Shown here one piece after another: positions 1 through 6,604 of a stretch of 12,180 nucleotides of DNA (positions are counted from its first letter, which is position 1; each line of letters begins with the position of its first letter). Under the pieces are notes generated by a model. It searched no databases, was not told the DNA's origin, and saw only the letters and a program-made list of their open reading frames with translations. Where the stretch lies: assembly GCA_964605715.1 (NCBI GenBank), contig CAZSDV010000060.1, positions 1-12,180 on the forward strand, in the 5' to 3' direction. The position numbers were made by a program, and so were the translations under genes. Origin of the DNA: JAPUME01 sp964605715 (lineage in GTDB: Bacteria > Acidobacteriota > Terriglobia > UBA7540 > JAPUME01).

Positions 1-35
1 CTCCTATGTCATGTGGAAGGTGCGCCGAACAATGA
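1..35 (+). other. Possible 3' tail of an upstream coding sequence
   Basis: In the third frame, codons from position 3 run to a TGA at 33-35, which overlaps the trpB ATG at 32 as ATGA. This would fit an upstream gene of the same operon (trpF is the common neighbour) ending in translational coupling with trpB. Only ten codons are visible and they are not recognisable, so this rests on the overlap pattern alone. Confidence 0.2.
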
Positions 36-1255
36 GAACGACAACCCCAACCCAGACATCTACGATGGACTGGCCTGACGCGCAAGGACGCTTTGGAAAA
101 TTTGGAGGGTGCTATGTCCCTGAAACGCTTATGCACCCAGTCGAAGAATTAACTCGGGCTTACGAGGAAGCAAGAGATGACTCTGAATTTCAGGCAGAAC
201 TTACTAGGTTTCTCCGAGAGTTTGCCGGCCGTCCCACACCACTTTTTTACGCAGAGCGCCTCAGTCACCACTTAGGAGGAGCACAAATATTCTTAAAACG
301 AGAAGATTTACTCCATACTGGGGCACATAAAATCAACAACTGCTTGGGCCAGGGCCTATTGGTGCGACGCATGGGTAAGGGGCGTGTCATCGCGGAAACC
401 GGTGCTGGACAACATGGGGTGGCTACTGCCACTGTAGCAAGCCTCCTCGGGCTCACATGCACCGTTTATATGGGTGAGGAAGACATGGCTCGCCAAGGGC
501 TAAACGGTTCCCGCATGCGCCTTTTGGGCACTCAGGTTATCCCCGTGAACTCCGGCAGCCGCACATTAAAGGACGCCATAAATGAAGCCATGCGTGACTG
601 GGTAACAAACATTCGAGACACTCACTACCTACTCGGATCTGTGCTAGGGCCGCATCCCTATCCTTTAATGGTTCGAAATTTCCAGCGCATCATAGGACAG
701 GAAAGCCGGGAACAAATCCTCCAAACTGCCCAGCAGCTGCCTGACTGCCTCATAGCCTGTGTGGGCGGGGGAAGCAATTCCATTGGCATGTTCTATGATT
801 TTATTCCCGACAAATCGGTCAGGATGGTTGGAGTGGAAGCCGGAGGCCAGGGACCTAATCTGGGACAACATGCAGCCCGCTTCGACGGTGGAAGCCCTGG
901 GGTACTTCACGGAACTTATACCTACATTTTGCAGACCGTAGAAGGATTAATTAGTAGGACACATTCGGTCTCGGCAGGGCTGGACTATCCTGCCGTGGGT
1001 CCCGAACACGCTGCCCTCTATCAACAGGGGCGGGTCAAATATACCCATGCATCGGACGACGAAGCCTTAGAAGCTGCATCTCTTCTTTCTCGTCTCGAAG
1101 GCATCCTGCCAGCCCTTGAATCAGCGCACGCCTTAGCAGAAGTAATTAAAAGGGCGCCTCGCATGGGTAAAGAAAAAATTATTCTTGTTAATCTTTCCGG
1201 ACGGGGAGACAAGGATCTAGGAATTTTACAGAAAACAGGAAAACTTGAACCTTGA
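32..1255 (+). CDS. trpB: Tryptophan synthase beta chain
   Basis: Catalyses the PLP-dependent condensation of indole (channelled from TrpA) with L-serine to give tryptophan, in the cytosolic alpha2beta2 complex. Seen: the N-terminal FGGCYVPETL block; HTGAHKINN with the PLP lysine K100; AETGAGQHG with the general base E122 (offsets match the Salmonella K87/E109 pair); and the glycine-rich phosphate loop VGGGSNSIG near residue 240. The length of 407 aa is slightly above the usual ~395. The ATG at 32 is chosen because AAGGTG lies 9 nt upstream and because it overlaps a possible upstream stop as ATGA. An in-frame ATG at 65 (protein starting MDWPDAQGRFG) would match the family start more closely but has no ribosome site; an ATG at 11 is also in frame. 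The stop TGA overlaps the trpA TTG start, so translation is probably coupled. Identity is secure; only the start is uncertain. Confidence 0.96.
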   Translation: MRTTTPTQTSTMDWPDAQGRFGKFGGCYVPETLMHPVEELTRAYEEARDDSEFQAELTRFLREFAGRPTPLFYAERLSHHLGGAQIFLKREDLLHTGAHKINNCLGQGLLVRRMGKGRVIAETGAGQHGVATATVASLLGLTCTVYMGEEDMARQGLNGSRMRLLGTQVIPVNSGSRTLKDAINEAMRDWVTNIRDTHYLLGSVLGPHPYPLMVRNFQRIIGQESREQILQTAQQLPDCLIACVGGGSNSIGMFYDFIPDKSVRMVGVEAGGQGPNLGQHAARFDGGSPGVLHGTYTYILQTVEGLISRTHSVSAGLDYPAVGPEHAALYQQGRVKYTHASDDEALEAASLLSRLEGILPALESAHALAEVIKRAPRMGKEKIILVNLSGRGDKDLGILQKTGKLEP

Positions 1256-2067
1256 TTACTAATTCACGTACCCAGACACGCATTGAGAAAAAATTTCGTG
1301 ACCTCGCAAAACACGATGCCAGTGGTCTGATTATTTACCTCACCGCTGGAGATCCAAATCTTGAAACCACAGGAGATCTGCTCCCAGCCCTTGAGCGTGC
1401 AGGTGCAGACGCAATTGAGCTAGGCGTGCCTTTCTCAGATCCTTTGGCTGACGGACCGGTGATCCAGCGTGCCTCCGAACGTGCGCTGAAAGCAGGTGCC
1501 ACTCTGCCAAAAATCCTAGCCGCTTTACCCAAGTGGCGACGCCGAACAAAATTGCCATTAGTGCTTTTCAGTTACTACAATCCAATCCTTCAGTACGGAC
1601 TGAAGAAGTTTGCCACAGATGCCAAGAAGGCAGGAGTTGACGGTGTGCTGGCGGTGGACCTAGCTCCAGAAGAAGCAGCACCATATGTTGAGGCAATGAG
1701 AAAAGAAAATCTGGATAGTATTTTTCTGGCATCACCTACCTCTTCCGATGAGCGCCTAGGTAAGATCGCAAAACTTTCTACAGGATTTCTCTACTTGGTA
1801 TCTCGCTTGGGAGTAACAGGTGAACAGAAAGACATTTCCATTGAGCTTCAAGCATTAGTCAATCGAGTTAAGGCTGTTAGCCGTTTACCGTTAGCAGTAG
1901 GATTCGGAGTCTCAACCACCATGCAAGTCCGCACCGTTCAGCAGTACGCAGAAGCCGCCGTGGTAGGCAGTGCCATGGTGCGCTACATTGAGCAAAACTA
2001 TTCCAGCCAAGGCGTCTCAGGTACCGAGAAATTTGTTAGTCAACTCAAAGGCAATGAAAATAGGTAG
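1252..2067 (+). CDS. trpA: Tryptophan synthase alpha chain
   Basis: Cleaves indole-3-glycerol phosphate to indole and glyceraldehyde 3-phosphate, and passes indole to TrpB. A TIM-barrel protein of 271 aa, normal for the family. Seen: IIYLTAGDPN near residue 28; IELGVPFSDPLADGPVIQ with the catalytic acids E56 and D67 (equivalents of E49/D60); FSYYNPILQYG; the mobile-loop region FLASPTSSDERL; and the phosphate-binding VGFGVS near residue 220. The start is TTG at 1252, overlapping the TGA of trpB in a TTGA arrangement; no ATG fits the N-terminus and an AGGA lies 11 nt upstream. The non-ATG start with a 4-nt overlap suggests coupling to trpB, keeping the two subunits balanced. Chorismate mutase follows 28 nt later. 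Confidence 0.95.
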   Translation: MITNSRTQTRIEKKFRDLAKHDASGLIIYLTAGDPNLETTGDLLPALERAGADAIELGVPFSDPLADGPVIQRASERALKAGATLPKILAALPKWRRRTKLPLVLFSYYNPILQYGLKKFATDAKKAGVDGVLAVDLAPEEAAPYVEAMRKENLDSIFLASPTSSDERLGKIAKLSTGFLYLVSRLGVTGEQKDISIELQALVNRVKAVSRLPLAVGFGVSTTMQVRTVQQYAEAAVVGSAMVRYIEQNYSSQGVSGTEKFVSQLKGNENR

Positions 2068-2095
2068 TCGCACAGAGGACAAGGAGCCTAATCAA

Positions 2096-2404
2096 ATGAG
2101 TTCAGATTTTGATGGATGGCGAAAGAAAATTGATGAAATTGATCGCCGACTACTCGAGTTGCTCAATAAGCGTTCCCACTGCGCAATCAAGATTGGGGCC
2201 ATCAAGAAGAGCCGCAACCTCCCAGCATTGTCCCCAAAACGCGAAGAGGATATCCTCGACCGAATGACCAAAGCTAATCGTGGACCGCTCGAAAACGCTT
2301 CCATTCAACGCCTGTTTGAAGCAATTATCAATGAGACGCGCGCCGTGGAACGGTATACCATGGAGAACGAAAGTAAAGACAAACCTACGTCGGATAAGGA
2401 GTAA
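2096..2404 (+). CDS. aroQ: Chorismate mutase, monofunctional AroQ type
   Basis: Rearranges chorismate to prephenate, the branch point to tyrosine and phenylalanine. The 102-aa protein is a free-standing all-helical AroQ-class domain. Seen: WRKKIDEIDRRLLELLNKR at residues 8-26, with R9 and R26 in the places of E. coli CM R11 and R28; IGAIKK with K37; the active-site pair R49-E50 in SPKREEDIL; and a C-terminal helix IINETRAVE. A polar tail rich in K, D and E follows and is probably disordered. The ATG at 2096 is chosen because AAGGAG sits 9 nt upstream and the domain starts directly after it; the frame stays open upstream, but those codons overlap the end of trpA. tyrA follows after 6 nt, so the two steps chorismate to prephenate to 4-hydroxyphenylpyruvate are encoded side by side instead of as a fused T-protein. 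No prephenate dehydratase is in the window. Confidence 0.9.
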   Translation: MSSDFDGWRKKIDEIDRRLLELLNKRSHCAIKIGAIKKSRNLPALSPKREEDILDRMTKANRGPLENASIQRLFEAIINETRAVERYTMENESKDKPTSDKE

Positions 2405-2410
2405 TTCCGT

Positions 2411-3265
2411 TTGTTCCAGCATATCTCAATTATCGGAGTAGGGCTAATTGGGGGCTCGCTGGGTTTAGCCTTTAAGCAGGCCGGGCTAGAAGGGCACATT
2501 GTCGGCTGTGACCGGGAAGAAATTCTTGAGAGGGCTCGCAAGTTAGGAGCCATTGACGAAGGTCTGCCTGATCTCAGCCGGGCACTCGCCGGAGCCGATT
2601 TGGTTATTTTGGCTGCACCAGCTTGTGCCATCATTGACTTACTTTACAGGATTAAAGATAAGGTAAGCTCATTGGCCCTGATAACCGATGTAGGAAGTAC
2701 CAAAAAGGTTATCTGTAGCCGCGCGCAGGATGTCTTTCCGAAGGGACCCCTCTTTCTCGGTGGGCACCCGCTGGCCGGAAGTGAGCAATCCGGAATCGAG
2801 CATGCCGACGCATCCATGTTTAATGGCACCCACTATTTACTTACACCTCAATCACAAAATGATCTTTCTGACAGACGCGTGAAGGCCTTATCGGAGCTAA
2901 TTAAAAAGATTGGAGCTACGCCTTTCGTGACTGACCCTAACACGCACGACCGCGCCATGGCTCTATTAAGTCATCTGCCTCAGTTGCTTTCAACGGGTCT
3001 TGCTGGCCTGATTGCCGAACGCAGCGAAGGTGATTTTTTATCACTCGAGATGACCGCAGCTGGTTTTCGTGACATGACGCGTCTGGCCAAGAGCCCTTAC
3101 TCAGTCTGGCGTGATATCTGTGTGACCAACACAGAAAATCTTCACGAGGTATTGGATCTTATGATTCACAAGCTGGAGTCACTAAAGAATCACTTGAGTA
3201 ATCGCGAACTCGAGCGGGATTTTACCATCGCCCAAAACCTAAAAGATAAGCTTAACCGCCCCTAG
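2411..3265 (+). CDS. tyrA: Prephenate dehydrogenase
   Basis: Oxidatively decarboxylates prephenate (or arogenate) in tyrosine synthesis. 284 aa: an N-terminal Rossmann domain, then a helical dimerisation domain. Seen: the dinucleotide motif GVGLIGGSLG at residues 9-18; an acidic residue (D34) at the end of strand 2, which favours NAD over NADP; DVGSTK at 93-98; and GGHPLAGSE with the catalytic histidine H119, followed by ASMFNGTHYLLTP. No ACT regulatory domain is visible at the C-terminus. The start is TTG at 2411, with AAGGAG ending 9 nt upstream and overlapping the end of the chorismate mutase gene. It is the last gene of this operon; the next gene faces it. The preference for prephenate or arogenate cannot be told by eye. 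Confidence 0.93.
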   Translation: MFQHISIIGVGLIGGSLGLAFKQAGLEGHIVGCDREEILERARKLGAIDEGLPDLSRALAGADLVILAAPACAIIDLLYRIKDKVSSLALITDVGSTKKVICSRAQDVFPKGPLFLGGHPLAGSEQSGIEHADASMFNGTHYLLTPQSQNDLSDRRVKALSELIKKIGATPFVTDPNTHDRAMALLSHLPQLLSTGLAGLIAERSEGDFLSLEMTAAGFRDMTRLAKSPYSVWRDICVTNTENLHEVLDLMIHKLESLKNHLSNRELERDFTIAQNLKDKLNRP

Positions 3266-3325
3266 GCTATCGAAGAAAATAACTTGGATGATAACAAGGA
3301 ATCCCCAAACGGTAGCTTAACCGCC
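3249..3325 (+). repeat. 12-bp direct repeat at the end of tyrA
   Basis: AGCTTAACCGCC occurs at 3249-3260, inside the last codons of tyrA, and again at 3314-3325 in the intergenic space. The two copies are identical and 65 bp apart start to start. It may be a small tandem duplication or a remnant of a recombination event at the edge of the interposed gene block. No third copy was noticed. Confidence 0.6.
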
Positions 3326-3340
3326 TAAACGACCTGACAG

Positions 3341-3357
3341 CTCCCTTTCTCAGGGAG
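3341..3357. terminator. Candidate hairpin between convergent genes
   Basis: CTCCCT and AGGGAG form a perfect 6-bp stem around a 5-nt loop in the gap between tyrA (plus) and the amidase gene (minus). The position fits a shared transcription end point. There is no T-run on the plus-strand side, so it is not a textbook intrinsic terminator. Confidence 0.3.
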
Positions 3358-3385
3358 AAAACATCCCGATCACTTTATAGGAAAT

Positions 3386-4717
3386 TTAGGCAGGTGGAAT
3401 TAACTGATCTAAATTTTTGGAGATAAGAACAGAAAGATTAAGCAAAGCTTCATCTCCTTTCCACTGGCCCACCACCTGAAGACCCAACGGCAATCCATTT
3501 CTTGCAAGACCAGAAGGGAGGTTCACCACTGGCAAGCCAGCATAGGTCCAGGGGAGATTCATAATTGGATCGCCAGTGTTTGCTAGTCCCTTCGGAGCCG
3601 GACCCACGGCTGAGGGTGCAATAAAGCCAGCGATTCCATGGTCATCCATCAGGCACAGAACTTTTCTTCGTAGTTTTTCTCGGCCCTGGCGAGCCATCCT
3701 TGCCCTCTCGACCGAAACCTTTTGGCCCTTTTCGATCAACCCGGCAGTTTTCGGGTGATAAAGATTTCGAAAACGCAAAAACCAAGCATCATGTACTTCA
3801 GCCACCTCGGCAGCCATAAGATCCAAGTGGCACTCGACAATCTCATCAAAATCTTTCATCATCGGAATGGTTCGAACTTTAATTCCTGCACTTTCAAGCT
3901 TCCGGCAAGTAAGGTGAAAGTGCTCAAGTCCTTCGGTGCTTGCATGTTCAAGGTAGGGGCCTTCAGGCACACCTAGAACAAGCGGAGCGGGAGCAACGGC
4001 CCATTCTTCATCCCATCCTTCAATAAGTACAGAAGCTGCCAGTGCTGTGCTAAAAACATCAACCCCGAAAACACCAACGTGGTCAAGGGCAGAAGAAACT
4101 GGAAGGACCCCTTCGGTAGAAATTCTACCGTAAGTCGGCTTGAAACCCACCACACCGCAAAAAGCTGCGGGACGAATAACTGATCCGATTGTTTGGGAGC
4201 CAAGCGCAAGCGAACACATCCCAGTTGCTACGGCGGCGGCTGACCCGCTCGATGAACCCCCAGGCGTGTGTGTAGGGTTATAAGGATTTCGCGTGGGTCC
4301 AGCGGCAAAGTAAGCAAACTCGGTGGTCACAGTTTTGCCTAAGATTAGCGCACCAGCCCTCTTCAGGGATGCAACGCTTTCGGCCTCAGGGCCAGAGAAG
4401 AGCTCAGCAGGTAAACGACATCCCGCATGGGTAGGCATTCCTTGAACGCCGAAGATATCTTTCACTCCGATAGCGATCCCATAGAGAGGTAAAGTTGATG
4501 TTGGTTTTGGAAGTCGCGCCTTAAGCTCAGTAACCCCATGAGCAAGCTGCTCCCAACGGTCTGATTGTCCTTCGAGAAATGCGATAACACGAGGGTTCCA
4601 TTTCTTAAATGTCTCACGCAAGTGATCATGGTAGTCGGCTGTTGACACTTTCCCGTTACGGAGGCCTGCTGCCAATGCGGCCAGTTTTCCAGCGCCCTTT
4701 CCTGTTAAAGAAATCAT
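3386..4717 (-). CDS. Amidase signature family hydrolase
   Basis: Hydrolyses a C-N amide bond through the Ser-cisSer-Lys triad of the amidase signature fold; the substrate is unknown. Seen in the 443-aa product: GVKDIFGV with K86; TPGGSSSGSAAAVA with the cis-serine S155; and SQTIGSVIRPAAFCG with the nucleophile S179. The spacings (69 and 24 residues) equal those of malonamidase E2. The motif around S179 (QTIGSVIRPA) resembles stand-alone amidases such as malonamidase or AtzF-like enzymes more than GatA, and no gatB or gatC lies nearby, so a role in tRNA amidation is unlikely. The ATG at 4717 is preferred because AGGAG lies 10 nt upstream; in-frame starts also exist at 4735 (ATG) and 4750 (GTG). 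The gene is convergent with tyrA and divergent from the osmC-like gene. Confidence 0.88.
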   Translation of the reverse strand: MISLTGKGAGKLAALAAGLRNGKVSTADYHDHLRETFKKWNPRVIAFLEGQSDRWEQLAHGVTELKARLPKPTSTLPLYGIAIGVKDIFGVQGMPTHAGCRLPAELFSGPEAESVASLKRAGALILGKTVTTEFAYFAAGPTRNPYNPTHTPGGSSSGSAAAVATGMCSLALGSQTIGSVIRPAAFCGVVGFKPTYGRISTEGVLPVSSALDHVGVFGVDVFSTALAASVLIEGWDEEWAVAPAPLVLGVPEGPYLEHASTEGLEHFHLTCRKLESAGIKVRTIPMMKDFDEIVECHLDLMAAEVAEVHDAWFLRFRNLYHPKTAGLIEKGQKVSVERARMARQGREKLRRKVLCLMDDHGIAGFIAPSAVGPAPKGLANTGDPIMNLPWTYAGLPVVNLPSGLARNGLPLGLQVVGQWKGDEALLNLSVLISKNLDQLIPPA

Positions 4718-4776
4718 GATGGAAATGCTCCTCATTTTCGTATCAACCACTTCATTCTACCAGCCACCCGTTAATC

Positions 4777-4805
4777 CTCGACAAAGAAAACATTCCCTTG
4801 TCGAG
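4777..4805. promoter_or_regulatory. Perfect 8-bp inverted repeat, candidate operator
   Basis: CTCGACAA (4777-4784) and TTGTCGAG (4798-4805) are perfect inverted copies separated by 13 bp. They lie in the short region between the divergent amidase and osmC-like genes. The right arm overlaps a candidate -35 element of the osmC-like gene, so a dimeric regulator bound here could block that promoter. The regulator is not encoded in the window. Confidence 0.4.
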
Positions 4806-4826
4806 TGGCATTCTTTCTGGTAAATA
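4798..4826 (+). promoter_or_regulatory. Candidate sigma-70 promoter for the osmC-like operon
   Basis: TTGTCG (4798-4803) and TAAATA (4821-4826) are spaced by exactly 17 bp, about 50 bp before the ATG at 4876. The -35 matches consensus at 4 of 6 positions; the -10 is weak (3 of 6). It would drive the osmC-like gene and the VOC gene behind it. Confidence 0.35.
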
Positions 4827-4875
4827 AGAGTTTTCCACAAGGGCCAAATTTAAAATGGCCCAGAAGGAGCGTCTC

Positions 4876-5340
4876 ATGGGCGAGCTAGTACATACCTCAC
4901 GTATTAAAATCTATCAAGACAAGAGGCCTTCACGTCGGGCCTTTATTGAAAATTTCCCGGAGCCGATCCAGTACGGAATTCACGGTGGCATAAAGCATTT
5001 CTACAAAATAGAACCGGAGAAGGAGACTGCATCCACCCTTGACCATATGATCGCCGCCGTGGGCGGTTGACTAACTGGCACCCTTGGTGGCGCGCTGGCA
5101 GCGTGCGGAATCCCCACGTATCCAAAAAAGTTGTGGTCGGAAATCGAAGGAGATATTGAAAACGAAGGTGGTGTGCTGGCTATCAAGCGAGTACGGATGG
5201 TTTATCACATCAAAATACCCAAAGGAAAGCGGCCACAAGTAGATCACGCTGTGGCCACGCATGAGCAAAAATGCCCAGCTGCAAATAGCGTCCGTGGCTG
5301 TATCAAAATTGACTGTACCGCAAAAATCACTGAGGAGTAA
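4876..5340 (+). CDS. OsmC-like selenoprotein (Sec at residue 65, TGA 5068-5070)
   Basis: Probably a cytosolic thiol/selenol-dependent peroxidase or redox protein of the OsmC/Ohr superfamily. The frame from ATG 4876 to TAA 5340 gives 154 residues, broken only by a TGA at codon 65. Both sides belong to one OsmC domain: before it, STLDHMIAAVGG; after it, LTGTLGGALAACGI, then SEIEGDIENEGGVLAIKR and VATHEQKCPAANSV. The TGA falls where the family has its reactive cysteine (GG-C-LT), and the second conserved cysteine is present as C133. A hairpin suited to a bacterial SECIS follows at 5090-5106. The ATG at 4876 is chosen because AAGGAG ends 6 nt upstream; ATG 4855 is in frame but lacks a ribosome site. 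The VOC gene follows after 4 nt, suggesting co-transcription. An ordinary annotation would split this gene in two or call it a pseudogene. The alternative, a real nonsense mutation, is less likely given the position and the intact downstream domain. Confidence 0.88.
5068..5106 (+). promoter_or_regulatory. UGA Sec codon plus candidate bacterial SECIS hairpin
   Basis: Downstream of the in-frame UGA (5068-5070), GCGCGC (5090-5095) pairs with GCGUGC (5101-5106) in a 6-bp stem with one G-U pair. The apical loop UGGCA (5096-5100) has G at its second position. The loop starts 25 nt after the UGA. As I recall them, bacterial SECIS criteria ask for a short apical stem-loop roughly 16-37 nt downstream with a G among the first two loop bases; this fits. 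SelB would bind here to deliver Sec-tRNA. It also encodes protein, as bacterial SECIS elements do. Confidence 0.65.
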
Positions 5341-5344
5341 AAGT

Positions 5345-5734
5345 GTGATTAAAATTGAAAGAGCCCACCATTCATCCTTTGCTGTGGCAGACCTAGAAAA
5401 ATCTAAGGATTTCTATGGGCGAGTGTTGGGGCTTGAATCGCTCGACCGCCCGAACTTTAATTTTCCAGGTGCCTGGTACGCCATCGGAACTTATCAGATT
5501 CACCTGATAGCCGCAAAAAAAGATAGGGCAAACTCTGGAATTAGCACGCTCGAGGGGCGAGCAACGCATATAGCGCTCAAGGTCAAAGACATTGAGCCAG
5601 TAAAGCAATGCCTTTTGAAAGAAGGTATTCCCTTCCGAGAAAGCGAAGTTATACTCGCCCATATGAGGCAAGTCTTTTGCCAAGACCCTGACGGTTACAG
5701 TATTGAATTCATCGCACTAAAAAATAAAAGTTAG
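5345..5734 (+). CDS. VOC-superfamily (glyoxalase/dioxygenase-fold) protein
   Basis: A 129-aa protein of the vicinal oxygen chelate fold, built of two beta-alpha-beta-beta-beta modules. Such proteins are metal-dependent lyases, dioxygenases, epimerases or resistance proteins. Seen: IERAHHSSFAVADLEKSKDF with candidate metal ligand H9; YGRVLGLESLDRP; YQIHLI with H53; ATHIALKVKDIE with H75; and the closing QDPDGYSIEFI with E121. The set of His and Glu ligands suggests an active metal site. The start is GTG at 5345, because GAGGAG (5332-5337, inside the end of the osmC-like gene) sits 7 nt upstream and the domain begins directly. The substrate is unknown; coupling to a selenium-based OsmC hints at detoxification of peroxides or reactive carbonyls, which is inference. 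Confidence 0.85.
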   Translation: MIKIERAHHSSFAVADLEKSKDFYGRVLGLESLDRPNFNFPGAWYAIGTYQIHLIAAKKDRANSGISTLEGRATHIALKVKDIEPVKQCLLKEGIPFRESEVILAHMRQVFCQDPDGYSIEFIALKNKS

Positions 5735-5804
5735 CTTTTCTAAACTCCCCCCGCTTGCTGGGCAAATTTACCTGCCTTTTGGTTTTGTTCCACAAGGAGG
5801 AAGC

Positions 5805-6590
5805 TTGGGCAACCATCTAAACGGAAAGGTAGCGATTGTCACTGGTGGGGCCAGTGGATTAGGGCTAGCCTTTACAGAAATACTAGCTGGTGAGGGCGCC
5901 CAGGTGATAGTGGCAGACCTTTCGGAGGAATGCGGTAGGTCCGCTGCCGAGCAAGTTAACGATAGAGGTGGAAAATGTTTTTTCAAGCAAACCGATATTT
6001 CAAAAAGTTTGGATGTCCAGGCAATGATCAATACCACCATCGAGAAATTCTCTCGTCTTGATATTCTTATAAACAACGCTGGACTTCAACATATCGCACC
6101 AATCCATGAGTTTGAAGAGGGCAGGTGGGATCGCTTAATCAGCGTGATGTTGACAGGAACTTTCCTTTGCACAAAATATGCCCTGCCTCATATGAGGGCC
6201 TGCAAGCAGGGCCGCATCATAAATATCAGCTCTGTCCTGGGCCACGTTGGCGTTAAGTACAAGGCCGCCTATGTTACTGCAAAACACGGCATCCTTGGGT
6301 TCACAAAGGTCATGGCACTCGAAGGCGCTGCTCACAACATTACAGCAGTCGCAGTATGCCCCTCTTTTGTCCGAACCCCTTTAATGGAAAAACAGATCGC
6401 TGCTCAGGCCCAAAACCATGATATTCCTGAAGGCGAAGTAATCAATAAGATCATGCTTGAACCAGTACCCTTAAAGCGGATGCTCGAACCACGAGAAGTA
6501 GCTGAGCTAATTTTATTCCTCACCAGTGATGCTGCCCAAACCATCACTGGTTCAGCAGTGAATATTGACTGCGGTTGGACTTCCCACTAA
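5805..6590 (+). CDS. Short-chain dehydrogenase, D-3-hydroxybutyrate dehydrogenase-like
   Basis: An NAD(P)-dependent SDR of 261 aa whose closest remembered pattern is D-3-hydroxybutyrate dehydrogenase (3-hydroxybutyrate to acetoacetate). Seen: cofactor motif TGGASGLG at 13-20; NNAGLQHIAPI at 90-100; catalytic S143, Y156 and K160 in YVTAKHG; and the terminal ITGSAVNIDCGWTSH. Substrate-pocket residues of the Pseudomonas enzyme have counterparts here (Q95, K153, Q197, W258). However, the carboxylate-binding histidine of the usual SVHG is replaced by leucine (SVLG, L145), so the substrate may differ. The start is TTG at 5805, directly after a strong AAGGAGG with 4-nt spacing. It lies 70 bp behind the VOC gene and may share its transcript. 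It is convergent with the thiamine diphosphate enzyme 14 bp downstream. Confidence 0.87.
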   Translation: MGNHLNGKVAIVTGGASGLGLAFTEILAGEGAQVIVADLSEECGRSAAEQVNDRGGKCFFKQTDISKSLDVQAMINTTIEKFSRLDILINNAGLQHIAPIHEFEEGRWDRLISVMLTGTFLCTKYALPHMRACKQGRIINISSVLGHVGVKYKAAYVTAKHGILGFTKVMALEGAAHNITAVAVCPSFVRTPLMEKQIAAQAQNHDIPEGEVINKIMLEPVPLKRMLEPREVAELILFLTSDAAQTITGSAVNIDCGWTSH

Positions 6591-6604
6591 GAATTAAGGG
6601 GTAA

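Noticed and set aside
3722..4209. Short open frames of 78-84 aa opposite or inside the amidase gene
   Set aside because: They overlap the conserved amidase coding sequence, have no ribosome sites and no family resemblance.
5054..5066. Strong CCGCC-GTG-GGCGG hairpin just before the TGA as the SECIS
   Set aside because: Bacterial SECIS elements act from downstream of the UGA; this one is upstream and would be inside the ribosome. It probably reflects Ala/Gly codons.
5068..5070. TGA read as a nonsense mutation, making the osmC-like gene a pseudogene or two genes
   Set aside because: The domain continues undamaged in the same frame, the TGA lies exactly at the reactive cysteine column, and a SECIS-like hairpin follows. 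A random nonsense mutation would rarely combine all three.
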